From contig NC_134120.1 of the NCBI RefSeq assembly GCF_040939455.1, positions 54,575,001 through 54,639,000 of the forward strand: a stretch of 64,000 nucleotides of DNA. Direction: 5' to 3'. Under the pieces are notes generated by a model. It made no database searches, was not told the origin of the DNA, and was given only the letters and a program-made list of their open reading frames with translations. Position numbers and translations under genes: made by a program. This stretch comes from Microcebus murinus (taxonomy: Eukaryota; Chordata; Mammalia; Primates; Cheirogaleidae). The stretch's first letter is position 1. Every line of letters begins with the position of its first letter. Positions 1 to 11,285 of this stretch are shown in pieces.

Positions 1-100
1 TTCTTGCTCAGGCTAGTCTCGAACTCCTGAGCTCAAGCAATCCTCCTTCCTTGGCCTCCCAGAGTGCTAGGGTTATAGGCATGAGCCACTGTGCCCAGGC
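1..100 (-). repeat. Alu SINE, 5' end, cut by window edge
   Basis: The antisense left arm of an Alu ends in the reverse complement of the Alu start (…gagccactgtgcccaggc). The rest of the element lies outside the window. A T-rich stretch at 110-120 follows and is not part of it. Confidence 0.85.
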
Positions 101-680
101 TTTGATTCTATTTTTTTTTAAATGCTGCTACAATAAAGTCATTTAAAAAAAACTAAGACCTAAATTAAAATTTCTGCCTGCAGCATTTTTTCCCATGTTG
201 TGGGAGTTTGTTTAGCCTCCTGCCAGTTACTTTGGAATAAACAGTAGCAGAGTTTGTTTTAAGATGAATCTCATTACTAATACAACTGGATGAAATCACA
301 GGGACCAGTTCACTGGGTTCACGATAGCTAAATAGATCACAAGAGAGTCAAGTGGTGGGTCACCTGGGTTGAAATATGATGAAGGGGCCTGTGGAGACCA
401 CTGTCACTCTCTGCTGTCTTCTGTATGTCCCAGCCCAATTCTGAAGGAGCTCTGGAAACAGACCCATCTCACAGTATTGCCATATTCTGATCATAATTTG
501 ATTCCTTCCCATTCATGTCCCTGATCTTTTGTGTTGAACACTTTACTGATCATTTTAAGTTATTCTCCATGAGCAAAATATTCATTAATACTCAGAAGTT
601 GCCCATGGTCCATCCATTCACTGGAGTCTGTTGAGAAGTGTGTGGGGAGCCATCCCTGGCGAAACTGCAGGTCTGAGTAA
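101..680. other. No recognisable gene or repeat
   Basis: Single-copy looking DNA of ordinary composition. I see no coding signature and no clear repeat. It lies upstream of the possible terminal exon described next. Confidence 0.4.
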
Positions 681-1890
681 CCCTGCCTTCCCTTTCTCTG
701 CCCCAAGGAACTACCTTGTTCTGCACTAGCTCCGTCCCTAGAGCCCTGCTTCTCCAGGCCCGAGAGACCAGCAAACCGCCGCCCGCCGTCACGTTGGGCC
801 CCACATTCCCCCAACGCCTCACAGCTTCACTCAGCCCGAGACCCGGCGTCCTTGGAGGAGCATGGTGACGAGGAGCCACCAGAGGAGAAGCCATGCCGCA
901 ACGCAGGCCTGCAGGGACTGTCACAGAGCAGCTCGCCGTAACCGCATAACCACGCCATCGCCACAAACCAAACTCTGCCCCAAAGGAGAGATCCAGTTTT
1001 CTCAAGGTCAAAGAATGTTTTTAAAAAACACACAGCTGCTGAATGTTCGACCTGTGAAACTGAGATGTTTCTAGAATGAAACAGTAAATGTGCCTGTAAT
1101 AACTTAATTTTTTTCATAGCTCAGAAAACTATTTTTGTCTCCATCTTTTTTACACACAGTATATTAAACAAAAAGGTAAATAAGGTATAAATAGATTTAA
1201 AAATAAAAGTTTTAAAAATGTACATTTTAAGAGATTCCGAACACCCTCGCTCTCAATACCTGACTGCCTCTCTGTTAAATTTGCACTGTTACATTTCGGG
1301 TTGGTTTATTTCCATGTTGCATTAGAGTGTTTTAAGTTAATTTCATTTTGTCAGTGTTACTATTTTTTTAAAAAAAATTTTTAATGCTTCAGACAGTCTG
1401 ATTCGGTGAACTTTTTGTCGTGAAAAAGCCATGAAGCGAGTAGATAAGACAGATATTCCGTACACTGGAGAGGATACAGGACAACGTCTTTGAAAAGGTA
1501 GAGTCCTCAGGTGGGCGTGGAAAGGCGCCGCATATGATCCACGTATTATTCTACTTGACTCGCACGTCTTCGGGTGCATGTACATACTGCTGCCGTGTCC
1601 TCACCGTCACCCAGGTGTGACTCGTCCGTTCCACTGTAATCATTGTGAATTTCCTTGTACTGTACTTTTACTGTTGGTCTTCTTGCATTGATAATACAAC
1701 AGCAACAATATTTTTAAATTATTGTTAAAAGATTGGCAATGTACAGAGTTTACTCAAAATTTTGTTGTTTAAGGAAAAACACTACAAAAAGTCATGAGGA
1801 TACCAAATGGAAACAGATGCTGGTGCCTCTGAGTCTGTATGAGACCACGAGAAAGTAGAAATAAAGCCTTTCCGAGATGGCAGCATGTTC
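681..1890 (+). other. Candidate terminal coding exon plus 3' UTR (unidentified gene)
   Basis: This block has no recognisable repeats and keeps an unusual number of CpGs, in contrast to its surroundings. A pyrimidine-rich tract ending in 'cttctccag' at 751-757 could be a 3' splice site. Downstream, one frame stays open to a TAA at 939-941, and its last residues include [18 protein letters not shown] and end LSQSSSP, an acidic low-complexity tail that looks more like protein than most shadow frames here. AT-rich, UTR-like sequence follows, with AATAAA near 1860. I do not recognise the protein, and no upstream exon is visible. It could equally be non-coding conserved DNA. An overlapping 70-codon ATG frame at 862-1074 seems less likely to be real. 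Confidence 0.25.
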
Positions 1891-2402
1891 GTGAATCTCT
1901 CATCGCCCGTGCCCTCCGCCTTTTCCTGAGGCTCAGACGGACAGATTCCCTGGCTAGGGAGGGAGGTAGAGGGGAGAGCGTGTAAAAAGACAACAGCTGC
2001 TCACACGGCACGCTGGGAACGCACTCTTGGGTGCTTTTGGGAACGTGATCGTGTTGTGGTTTCCTGCACTCTGTAAGACGGTCCTGGGATGGAGAGATGC
2101 CTTATTCTTATTCAAAAGCCCAAACTGAGGTGGGGCAGAGTGTGAGGACAAGTCAGGGTGTGCCTGTCCTCTGCCCGCTGTGCTCACGAGGAAGGAGGGA
2201 GCGGCCAGTGTCTGCAGAAGCGGCGTTCCGGCCTCTGACACTGAGGCAGGCCGGCCTGTGGGCGCCTGGGGGAGCCGGCATCCCCCCTGCAGGGCGTGCT
2301 GCTGAGGAGCAGGAAGAGGACAATTCCAGCCCGAAGCTTCTGGCTCTAACGTTTCATTAACCCAGCACTTTTCTTCTTACTCTAGCATTACCACAGTTCC
2401 AT
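1891..2402. other. No recognisable gene or repeat
   Basis: Moderately GC-rich sequence with several CpGs at 2210-2330. Short open frames exist on both strands, but none resembles a known protein. Confidence 0.4.
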
Positions 2403-2739
2403 CTTTACACTTAAATATTTTCAAAAGAATAAAAACCAGCAAGTGTTAGTGAGGATGTAGAGAAACTGGAATGCTGGCGGGAAGGCAAACCGGCGCAGCC
2501 ACTGGGGAAGACAGTATGGCTTGCTCAGAAGTAAACAGAGCTACCACATGACCCAAGGATTCCACTTCTAGATAGAAACCCAAAGACTGAAAGCAGGGAC
2601 TCACACGTATGTGCACACCCATGTTCATAGCAGCATGATTCACAATAGCCAAAAGGTGGGAACAACCCAAATGCCCATCAACAGATGAATGGATCAATAA
2701 TATTTGGTCTGTACAAACCAGAGATGAATATTCAGCCTT
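2403..2739 (+). repeat. L1M-class LINE, 3' region, first part
   Basis: Old L1 sequence of the last part of ORF2 and the 3' UTR: 'aaccagcaagtgtt', 'gaaagcaggg', 'catgttcatagcagc', 'caatagccaaaaggtgg', 'atgcccatcaacagatgaatgg'. It stops at 'ttcagcctta' and resumes at 3522 beyond an inserted pseudogene, so the two parts were once contiguous. Confidence 0.85.
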
Positions 2740-2752
2740 AAAAAAGGGAAAT

Positions 2753-3521
2753 GCTTTTTTTTTTTTAGTTTTAAAATGAGTTTATTAAAGAATGTTCTTA
2801 GGAAGGCAACAACTTTTGGTTTGTCATTTTAAAAAGTTATGTTTTTTCATGCTGTATAATAAAGATAAGAGGCTACAGAGTTATAAGCTGCTTTCTACTG
2901 GAATTTTCATATAACACATTGTAGTCATTTCTGCAGTGCTAGAATAAATTTTTTTAAAGTCTATTCTCTTCAAAAAGTGATGAATAATAACAGAAGATGC
3001 CATTAAAAAAAAGCCATGTTTTCTATTCATTCTGTAGTATTGGAGCCAGTATTTTTACCATCACTGGCTACAATTTTCGCTTTGTCCACTTTAATAAGTT
3101 CTGTCACTTCTCTGAATTCAACATCATTCGATACAACAGTCCACACATGATGGCAGAATCTGTATGTATTTAGAGAGCCCCTGAAACTGGCTCGGTTCCT
3201 GCCCCTCTGAGCCAGTGCTGGATTTACAGCCAATATATATTGGCTGAAAGCAGAACTTGCAGAGCCAGCTGGGGGCTGATCTGTTGAGACCTCATGAGCT
3301 CATCTCGGCTCTCCTGAAGATTTGTTTCCAAGTGTGGTGTTTCTGTGTAACCGATGCACCATGGCTTTAGGAGGAAGAAACTGGCATTCTTACTCAGGCT
3401 TGCACTCGTGTCCCGTGGGAAAGGCGCCTCCCGCAGCGGAGCGGCCGGGAGCCCGGCAGGACGGTCCTACTCCCCGACCACCTCTTCCCCGCTGCAGAAC
3501 TGCAGAGTTGGGTTGACGACC
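2753..3521 (-). pseudogene. GTF2A2P: Processed pseudogene of TFIIA gamma subunit (GTF2A2 retrocopy)
   Basis: GTF2A2 encodes the small (about 109-residue) subunit of TFIIA, which stabilises TBP on TATA promoters in the nucleus. Here the mRNA has been copied back into DNA. Reading the minus strand, a GC-rich 5' UTR (3521-3363) leads to an ATG at 3362, then residues matching YRNTTLGN and a stretch like [18 protein letters not shown]. The best-kept part (3233-3027) reads [20 protein letters not shown], then [18 protein letters not shown] and a terminal [10 protein letters not shown], followed by a stop. A 3' UTR, an AATAAA (TTTATT at 2781-2786) and a poly(T) run at 2755-2766 follow. There are no introns. 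A 13-bp target duplication flanks it (2740-2752 and 3522-3534, one mismatch). Indels and premature stops in the N-terminal half make it non-coding. It sits antisense inside an old L1, so it is younger than that L1. Confidence 0.93.
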
Positions 3522-3872
3522 AAAACAGGGAAATTCTGACACGTGCTACAACATGGATGAACCTTGAGGACATTATGTTAAATAAGTAAGCCAGTCACCA
3601 AATGAGTTATTGTATGATTCCATTTACATGAGATCCCTAGAGTAGTCAAATTCATAAAGACAGAAAGTGAAACAGTGGTCCCCAAAAGTGGAGGGGAAGA
3701 GGGAATGGGGAAATGGTGTGTGATGGGTACAGAGTTTTGGTTTGGGATGATGAAAAAGTCCTGGAAATGGGTAGTGGTGATGGCTCCACAATGTGAATGT
3801 ATTTGATGCCACTGAGTTGTATACTTAAAAATGGTTGAAATGGTAAGTGCTATACATATTTTGCCACAGTAA
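3522..3872 (+). repeat. L1M-class LINE, 3' UTR, second part
   Basis: Continues the L1 interrupted at 2739: 'ctgacacgtgctacaacatgg', 'cttgaggacattatg', 'gtagtcaaattcataaagac', ending near 'gccacagtaaaatc'. The first 13 bases are the second copy of the target duplication of the GTF2A2 retrocopy. Confidence 0.88.
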
Positions 3873-5239
3873 AATCTTTTTAATGCCAAACATAAATATT
3901 TTCACTTAACCACCCTAGATGTAGCTGCAAACAAACTATCAGCAAGTCGATAAATATCTTGTGCTCACCCCATGTCCATGCCCATGACACATGCTGGGAG
4001 GTACAGTGGCATCCTTTCATTTGGAAGCAACCAGCCAAGCAAGGGAAATTGTGGCTCATAAAACTGAGACCCTCAAACCACGCCATCAAGATTCTCTCCT
4101 TTGTGTGGCTGTATTCTCAGATGAGCATCTGAAGAGTTGGCAGCAATGGTCCCCAGCAGCTTCCAAGAGTCTGGCACTCCTAGAGAAAAACGGCCTCTTA
4201 CCATGAGCTCTAGCAAAAGCCCAAGCCAGTGATTCTCAATGGTCACTATTAAGTCACATGCTTGGCCCTGAGCCAATCACAGTGACAGGTAGGCCCAGCA
4301 AAGGAAAACGGGGCTGTGGTTAGAATAATGGGGAGAGGGCGCTGGAAGGCAGTGGAAGCTGTGTGCACTGTGGGACACCCAGCTGCAAGGAGCAGCACTG
4401 GCCATCATAGAACTTGCCATCTGGTTGGAAGAGAGAAAATACCCAGGCACGAAAACAATTAAAGGCAAAAATGGTGTGGTAGAAATTCTAAGCACAGTGT
4501 GGCTTGAGTTGTCCCCCCTCCAGCCAAGCGCTGAGCGGCGTTTCAACGTGAAGGAGGAAAGTGGGTGGAAGGACGGGAGAGCAGAGGGGTGGGGAGACGG
4601 TACTAGGCACAGGTCACCCTGGGCCGCGATGCGGGAACCAGGCAGAACCTTCTGTGAGCAAAGCCACATCGGGCAGTGGTCAGTGCCTTGAAAGCCGGTC
4701 TGGAACTTCTCCCATCATCCCATTTTCTAATAGCTGGGCATATGTACTCTTGAGTCCGTACTGTGGAAGCACGCCAACTGTTCAAAGCAAGGCGGGAGAG
4801 CAGCATGAAGTCATCCGAGACACTGCTGTCCCGATGAATGCCAAGGCCTGCACGGCCCCACTCAGCTGCAGAGGGAGCAGCTGCCCGGAGGCAATAGCTC
4901 CACAAGCCACCATGAATGTGCCAGTTGCTCTCACGTCCTAAAGAAAGAAGCAGTAGATTCCTCCAACACAGCCCCAGCCTCACACTCTGGGCGCACCCTG
5001 GCCCCTGGGTAACGGCCAACACCAGCAGCCAGCGGACTTCACGTCCCACTGCAGCCACGTACAGTGGCCACGTTTCCCCTCCTTTCTTCTCTTACCAGCA
5101 GGTGACATATTAAGGTTTTCAATATCGTGCATCTACTTTTTAATATCTGTACATATCATAATTCTAATTCTTATTTAACACATTTGTTTCACCATTTTTT
5201 CCCTGTAGAATGAATGTGAGGTTTACAAATTCCTGACTT
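3873..5239. other. No recognisable gene
   Basis: Intergenic-looking sequence. Weak, very old repeat traces may be present near 4200-4270. Frames of up to 151 codons (4603-5058) overlap on both strands and do not resemble any protein I know. Confidence 0.4.
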
Positions 5240-5945
5240 TTTTAAATTTATTTTTTATTATATATGTTTAAGGTGTACTTGATGTTTTGATATACATATA
5301 TAGTGAAATGGTTACTACAGTCAAGCCGATGAACAAATCCAACATCTCACATAGTAACCTCCTCATTATTTTGTGGTAAAAGCACCTAAAATCTACTCTT
5401 CTAGCAAAAATCCCAAATATAATACAATATTATTAACTATAGCCCTTATGTTGTATATGAGATTTCTGGATTTTATGAAGCTTGACAGAATTATGCATAT
5501 TCATTCATTCAAAATGCAACTGAAGTACAACTACCATTTTCTATTTTCTAATATGTTGATTTTTAAAATTGTGGTAAAATGCATACAACACAAAATTTGC
5601 AATTTTAATGTGTATAATTCAGTGGCATTTAGTACATTCACAATGTTGTGCAACCACTACCACTGTCTACTTCCAGAATGTGGTCATCCCCGTAGAGGAA
5701 ACTCCATATCCATTAGTCACCTGCCTGCCCCGCACCCACTCACCTTTCTGCCTTTATGGGTTTGCCTATTCAGGATATTCCATAATTGGAGTCATGGACT
5801 ACGTGGCCTTTTGCATCTGGCTTCTTTTACTTAGCATGAAGTTTGTTAGTTTCTCCCATGTTGTAGCTTTCTTCCTGTGGCTGAATAACATGCCACTGTG
5901 TAGCTAACAGCACGTTTTGTTTATCCATTTATCTGTTGACGGTAT
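5240..5945 (-). repeat. L1M-class LINE, 3' region, antisense
   Basis: Antisense old L1: 'tttaaggtgtac', 'tttgatatacatatata', 'catctcacatagt', then 'ttaaaattgtggtaaaatgc', 'attcagtggcatttagtac', 'acaatgttgtgcaaccac' and finally 'gtttatccatttatctgttgacgg'. It may be two abutting fragments (5240-5480 and 5545-5945). Confidence 0.8.
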
Positions 5946-6229
5946 GTGTCTATTCTTAAAACAAAAGAAAGCCTTTGGTTACCTTACTTTAATCAGACTT
6001 GAGCCTCCCCTAAGGAGGCAATTTGCAAACCACCAGTAGATATTTTATACTTGTCATGCTTTTCTTTGATTGCATTTCATCCTTTCAGCATCATTCTTTG
6101 AGTGCCGTGTGCATCAGAATCCGGTATGGCAAGAAATCAGGCTGTGAATCATAAAGAAGTGGCCATATAAATGAATTTGATGACACTGAGTCTTCAACAC
6201 ATTCTGGGTCACAAGAATCAGTGTGTGGC
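5946..6229. other. Unique sequence, nothing recognised
   Basis: No gene or repeat seen. Confidence 0.35.
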
Positions 6230-6400
6230 ACTGAGAGTGAAAAATACAGATTGGAATCCTGGTTCAGACACTAAGTCAGGCCATCTCTTTAAGACTCATT
6301 TGAAAAATAGCAGCAGTAATACTCCTCAGGGTTATTGCAAGGATTAAGGTTCGTTGTGTACCTATTGTGTGCAAGATACCGTGCTAAGAATTACAAACAC
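6230..6400 (+). repeat. MIR SINE, degenerate
   Basis: Follows the MIR pattern: 'ggaatcctggttcagacact', a decayed tract, then 'cctcagggttattgcaaggatt' and 'accgtgctaag'. Confidence 0.6.
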
Positions 6401-8600
6401 TGGAATGAACGGAAAAGACAAACTTCCTGATTCGCGGGCTCAGTGCTGGGAAACTCACAGCAATCAGGCTGATCGGACAGAGAGCAACCAGGAGGCTTCC
6501 CTGGGGAGACACCATTCCCTGTGAGGCCTGAACAAGACACGCTGGCCCCGAGGCAGAGGGGAGCCGAGGCAGAGGGGAGCCGGTGCAAAGCCGAGGCGGG
6601 AGGTGGCAGGCACTTGGTGTGCTCCAGGAAGTGGACGAAGGCCATTGTGACCAGAGAAGCTGGGCAAGGGCTCCAGAGGGGGGGCAGGAGGGGAGATCGG
6701 GGGCTTAAAAGAGGCCGAGTGGTTCAGAGCAAAGGGTTTGGATTTTATTCTAAGTGGAGGGTGGGGAGAGATAGCAAGGGAGTTACATAATGTGATTTGC
6801 ATTTTTAGAAGACTCCTGCGTTAAGGATTAGAAGGGGGCAAGGCAGGAAGATTTCCAGATCAAAGACTGTTGTGCAGACCTAGGGAAGCATTGGTGGCAT
6901 CTTGAACAGGTTTTCTGCTGTTGTCACCAGCCTCACCACCACGAGCCCGGCCACACGCTGCTCATAGGAACTATGCTTTAGGACTCTCAGGCCCCGCTGC
7001 CGAGCTCTAGAATCTACCCTAGTTGTTCAGCAAGAAAATGAAGGAAGCCCTCTTTATTCTTCTGCCGCCTCTCAGCAGGCAGCTTTCCTGCCCACGGCTT
7101 TGGGCCAGGAAGAACCGGCTCCCTTGTAACCCGTTCCCTTCAGGGCGCAAGATTACACAGCAAGGCTCTCAGGTTTTTGGTTTGTTTTTTTAAGGTTCAA
7201 TCCGTTGCCAAAAGAAGTTGGTACTTCTAAGCTATTATCAGTCATTGGTAATTTAGTAAAAGTGAATTCCTGCTCTTTAAATTTTTTTTTTTATCAGGGA
7301 GAACCGAGATCTCTGGGTGTCGGGCTGGGGGTAGGGAGGCCCAGTTCTCGATGCTGCACAACCTATTCTGAGAGCATGAAACAAACACAGACGGTGCTCC
7401 CTGCTTATTTTTCCTAGGCCCAGGTCTGTCTATTAGCTTGAAAGAACGCACCCCATTTCAAAGATAGAGGCTTCTATAACTTCCCAGTGAGCTAATAAAC
7501 TTCAGCAGGGCTCCAGGAATCCAAATAAAAGCTCATAATTCCCATGGTAATCCTGGAATTACTTCATCCTTCATCCATGGCCCTAGGTCTGCAGGCCAAC
7601 CGTGACCCACACTGGTTCCCTATAAATACCATTTTAAATTGATTAAAAGAAAAATATAGCACAGTCATAGCATTGTAAAAAAAAAAAAATAAAAAAATAA
7701 AAGAAAAATAAAGCTCTAAGGATACAATGATGAAATAAGTGCACCTAAAAGTAGATTTTGGAATTATAAATTCTAAATTCCAAATTTCTGGAGAGTGATT
7801 AAACAATAAGTAATTATCTATAAAACTGTTTATGTTTTGTGAATCATTTCATTTAGGGGAATTCACCCAAAATAACCCCAGTGAAATCAAAGTAATTTGT
7901 AGCTGCACAGATCATACAGTGAAATTTGAAAACAGGCTAATTGAATTATGGTCCCTCACCAGGTTTGACTACTGGGCTCCTTCACCTAATAGACATTCCA
8001 GTGCCTGGACATTGAGCTGGACCCGTGGGACGCAAAGCTAAACTCGCCTGCTCCCCAGAGGCTCCTGACCAAGTCGGGAGTCCGACCCGGCTCCCCTGCT
8101 GCTGCTAGTGCTTCCCTGCTGGGCAACCCTGGGGCGAGCACCTACGCCCTCGGTCCGAGTTTCTCTTAGGCAACGTAGATATAGTAGCAGTAATCACGTA
8201 ATAGTTTATGACGATTCAACAAAATAATACTGGCTAAGCACTAAGAATAGTGCCTACTATTATCTAAGTTTGTTAAATAAAATGATTATATAAATGGCAA
8301 ATTATAACACAATGTAAGTGTAAGTGATGGTGTGCAGTGGACGTCCTATGGGACACTGGTTATTCTTTCCTGGGCATACCATCTTCAGTGGCACTTTGTA
8401 AGAACAGTCGCTTTTTATCTTGTTCCTACAAAAACGCTCCCCCACCCCATCAATACACGCTCACTTCCCCCAGTGTATCCTAGTGACACCGGCAGCCACT
8501 TCTACACTGTCCTATTGTGAGTTTGTGCCTGGTTACTTGTGAATTACAGTCTAGACAGGTGCCAAGTTCCCAGGGTAGTGCTAATGAAACAAATATATAT
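6401..8600. other. Mostly single-copy DNA with A-rich tracts
   Basis: The segment 6650-6900 (…gggtttggattttattctaagtgg…) looks like a very old interspersed repeat that I cannot name. Low-complexity tracts lie at 7280-7295 (T-run) and 7677-7720 (A-rich). No gene is recognised. Confidence 0.4.
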
Positions 8601-8639
8601 GAATTTTGTTGTGTTGGCCATTAAAGCTGTTCATGAATC

Positions 8640-9320
8640 TTCTATTTACTCCCTCGGAGCACTTAGTAGAATCACACTTCTCTGCCTCCCTTTGAAGTCG
8701 AGTGCAGCTCTTTGGCCAATAAAATGTGAACCACAGCCAGGTATGTCACTTCCTGCAGGAAGTTTTTTTTTTTTTTTGAGACAGAGTCTCACTTTGTTGC
8801 CCAGGCTAGAGTGAGTGCCGTGGCGTCAGCCTGGCTCACAGCAACCTCAGTCTCCGGGGCTAAGCGATCCTCCTGCCTCAGCCTCCTGAGTAGCTGGGAC
8901 TACAGGCATGCGCCACCATGCCCGGCTAATTTTTTGTATATATATTTTTAGTTGGTCAATTAATTTATTTCTATTTTTGGTAGAGGCGGGGTCTCGCTCA
9001 GGCTAGTTTCGAACTCCTGACCTTGAGCAATCCGCCCGCCTCGGCCTCCCAAAGTGCTAGGATTACAGGCGTGAGCCACCACGCCCGGCTCCTGCAGGAA
9101 GTTTTAAGAGCCAGTGCCCACTTACCTTTTCTGCCTCGGCAACTCTGGAAGCCTCACATCAGTGGGCCTTGAGTGACAGGGATACACAGATCCACTTTGG
9201 ATATGTGGCATGAGTGCAAAATGAGCCCTTGTGTTAAGCCACTGAGATGTGGGAATTGTTCATTAGTGCAGCTTAGCTTGGCCAATTCCGACTGGAATAA
9301 CTGTCTACAAAATGGAAATG
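8640..9320 (+). repeat. Old LTR-like repeat (ERVL-MaLR/MLT style), split by an Alu
   Basis: The left part carries 'tttggccaataaaatgtga' and 'cacttcctgcagg'. The right part (9090-9320) carries 'agttttaagagccagtg' and 'gttaagccactgagatgtggg'. The two join perfectly once the Alu at 8765-9089 and one target-site copy are removed. I am unsure of the family name. Confidence 0.6.
8765..9089 (-). repeat. Alu SINE of the lemur type, full length
   Basis: An antisense dimeric Alu starts with poly(T) and 'gagacagagtctcact' and ends 'caccacgcccggc'. It is flanked by a clean duplication 'tcctgcaggaagtttt' (8751-8766 and 9090-9105). The linker has an AT-rich expansion, 'agttggtcaattaattta', seen in lemur Alu copies. 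It inserted into the older LTR-like repeat. Confidence 0.95.
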
Positions 9321-9391
9321 CATACATAAATAATATCAAGGAAAGGACTCAAAACAGAAGATAGAATTTTCACCACATATAAAAATGCTGC

Positions 9392-9855
9392 ATTGCACAA
9401 TTCACAATTGCAAAGCTATGGAAACAACCCAAGTGCCCATTAATTCATGAGTGGATTAATAAAATGTGGTATATGTATACCATGGAGTACTATTCAGCTC
9501 TAAGAAACAATGGTGATATAGCACATCTTATATTTTCCTGGTTAGAGCTGGAACCCGTACTACTAAGTGAAGTATCCCAAGAATGGAGAAACAAGCACCA
9601 GATATATTCTCCAGCAAACTGGTATTAACTGAGTAGCACCTAAGTGGACACATAGGTACTACAGTAATAGGGTACTGGGCAGGGGGGAGGGGGGAGGGGG
9701 GCAGGTATATACATACATAATGAGTGAGATGTGCACCATCTGGGGGATGGTCATGATGGAGACTCAGACTTGTGGGGGGAGGGGGGGAAATGGGCATTTA
9801 TTGAAACCTTAAAATCTGTACCCCCATAATATGCCGAAATAAAAAAAAAAAAAAA
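9392..9855 (+). repeat. Young lemur L1, 3' end, first of a tandem pair
   Basis: A 5'-truncated L1 starts within the last part of ORF2 ('cacaattcacaattgcaaagc') and runs through a 3' UTR with G-rich runs at 9681-9702 and 9775-9787 to 'acccccataatatgccgaaat' and an A15 tail. Its 3' UTR differs from the second copy, so it belongs to another subfamily. Confidence 0.9.
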
Positions 9856-10194
9856 GAAAGAAACAATGGTGATATAGCACCTCTTGTATATTCCTGGAAA
9901 AAGCTGAAAACCATTCTACTAAGTGAAGTATCTCAAGAACGGAAAAACCAGCACCACATGTACTCACCATCAAATTGATATTAACAGATCAACACCTAAG
10001 TAGACATATAGGAGTAACATTTATCGGGTGTCGGGAGGGGGGGGAGGAGGGGATGGGTGTATACAACCACAACGAGTAAGATGTACAATGTTTGGGGGAT
10101 GGACACTCTTGAAGCTCTTACTCGAGGGGGGAGGGGGGCATGGGCAATATAAGTAACCTTAACACTTGTACCCCCATAATACGCTAAAATAAAA
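9856..10194 (+). repeat. Young lemur L1, 3' end, second of a tandem pair
   Basis: Starts at 'gaaacaatggtgatatagcacc' straight after the A-tail of the first copy and ends 'acttgtacccccataatacgc' plus an A-tail. The pair shares one outer duplication, 'aaaaatgctgc' (9381-9391 and 10195-10205). Confidence 0.9.
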
Positions 10195-10205
10195 AAAAAT
10201 GCTGC

Positions 10206-10640
10206 TTCGTGTTAACAAAGAGGTAATAGAATTTAAATCTATGCAAACTGTTCTTTTTTTCCTTATTCAGTCCTTTGACTTCATAATAAAACTTCCATTT
10301 CCTTTAGCTAAGAGTAGCTGAAAGTAGAAGTAGTGAACTAAGTACCACATATATGAAGCACAAGTGAGCAGGCAAATATCCCAAGGATGCTGTTCCTACC
10401 CTGGTTCCCTCCTCGGCACGCTTGTGGGAGGATTGAGGTCCTCCCTTGAGCCAGTGAACCGAGACAAAGGTGGTAGCTTTCCTATGGAATTACAAATGCG
10501 AGTTGGAAGGGACCTCAAGAATAACCTCGCCAAGCCTTCACGTTATACACGATTCCAACACCGCACCCACTGAGTGCGTGCTAGTGTGAGGTGCTTCCAC
10601 GACAGCACAGCCGTCGCACCTGACTGCATCTCAGACTCAG
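10206..10640. other. No recognisable gene
   Basis: Unique-looking DNA. The segment 10500-10560 ('gttggaagggacctcaag') recalls an ancient dispersed repeat that I cannot name. Confidence 0.35.
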
Positions 10641-10654
10641 CCAGAGTGACGCAA

Positions 10655-10775
10655 GGCCCTGCCCCAGCCTGAATTGAATAAATCAGAATCCCTTGGGTTT
10701 GGCCACTGGTCTCTTTTAAACACTTGCCCTGGTGATGCTAATGGGCACCAGGATTGAGAACCACCAACAGAGCAG
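10655..10775. mobile_element. MER5-like hAT-Charlie fossil
   Basis: The half-element reads 'gcctgaattgaataaatcagaatccc' broken by mutations, then 'aaacacttgccctggtgatg' and 'caggattgagaaccacc', which is the 3' half of MER5-type non-autonomous elements. Confidence 0.65.
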
Positions 10776-10787
10776 AACTTTTTAAGT

Positions 10788-10935
10788 TAGCAGTTCCCAA
10801 ACTGTAGTGCACACTGCAATCACCCGGGGAGCTTCAAATAACTTGATGCCTGGCTTCCTCATGTCCTTGTCTGGGGTGAGCCCTGGGCATCAGAATTTTT
10901 TAAAGTTCACAGGTGCTTCTGTTTTGCAGCCGTGT
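10788..10935. mobile_element. MER5A-like hAT-Charlie fossil
   Basis: 'gcagttcccaaactgtagtg', 'caatcacccggggagcttc', 'gggcatcagaattttttaaag': a short non-autonomous DNA transposon directly next to another of the same class. Confidence 0.72.
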
Positions 10936-10964
10936 TTGGGAGCCACGGTGGATTGAAGAGCTGG

Positions 10965-11125
10965 AGGCTACAAATCCTGCCCACCACACTGTGTGGTCTT
11001 GGGAATGTTCCTTGCCCTCTCTGGGGTTCCGTGTTCTCATTATGTCAAGTGGGGGAATGACAGCACCTACTTTCCAGGGCGGCTGTGAGGGCCCAATGAG
11101 GCCATGAATCACGCAGGGCCTGTCA
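10965..11125 (+). repeat. MIR SINE
   Basis: 'tgtggtcttgggaatgttcc', 'gttctcattatgtcaagtgg', 'cagcacctactttcc', 'ggcggctgtgagggcccaat': the core and tail of MIR in sense orientation. Confidence 0.7.
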
Positions 11126-11189
11126 CAGGAGAACTGCTCGCAAGCCCCACTTATGGTCGGCTCATTGAATTCTCCCGATCGTTCTGCCA

Positions 11190-11285
11190 ATCAAGGCAAC
11201 TGTCCTAATTTCACAGCTGTAGGAACTGGAGATCAGAAAGGTTGTTGGGCGTCTCAAGATTACACAGTGATAACTAGCAAAGCAG
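11190..11285 (-). repeat. MIR SINE, antisense
   Basis: 'tcctaatttcacagctgtagg', 'ctggagatcagaaagg' and 'caagattacacagtgataac' are the reverse complement of the MIR core. Confidence 0.6.

Noticed and set aside
9675..9790. G-rich runs that could be regulatory quadruplexes
   Set aside because: They are the standard polypurine tract of the lemur L1 3' UTR and recur in every young L1 of the window.
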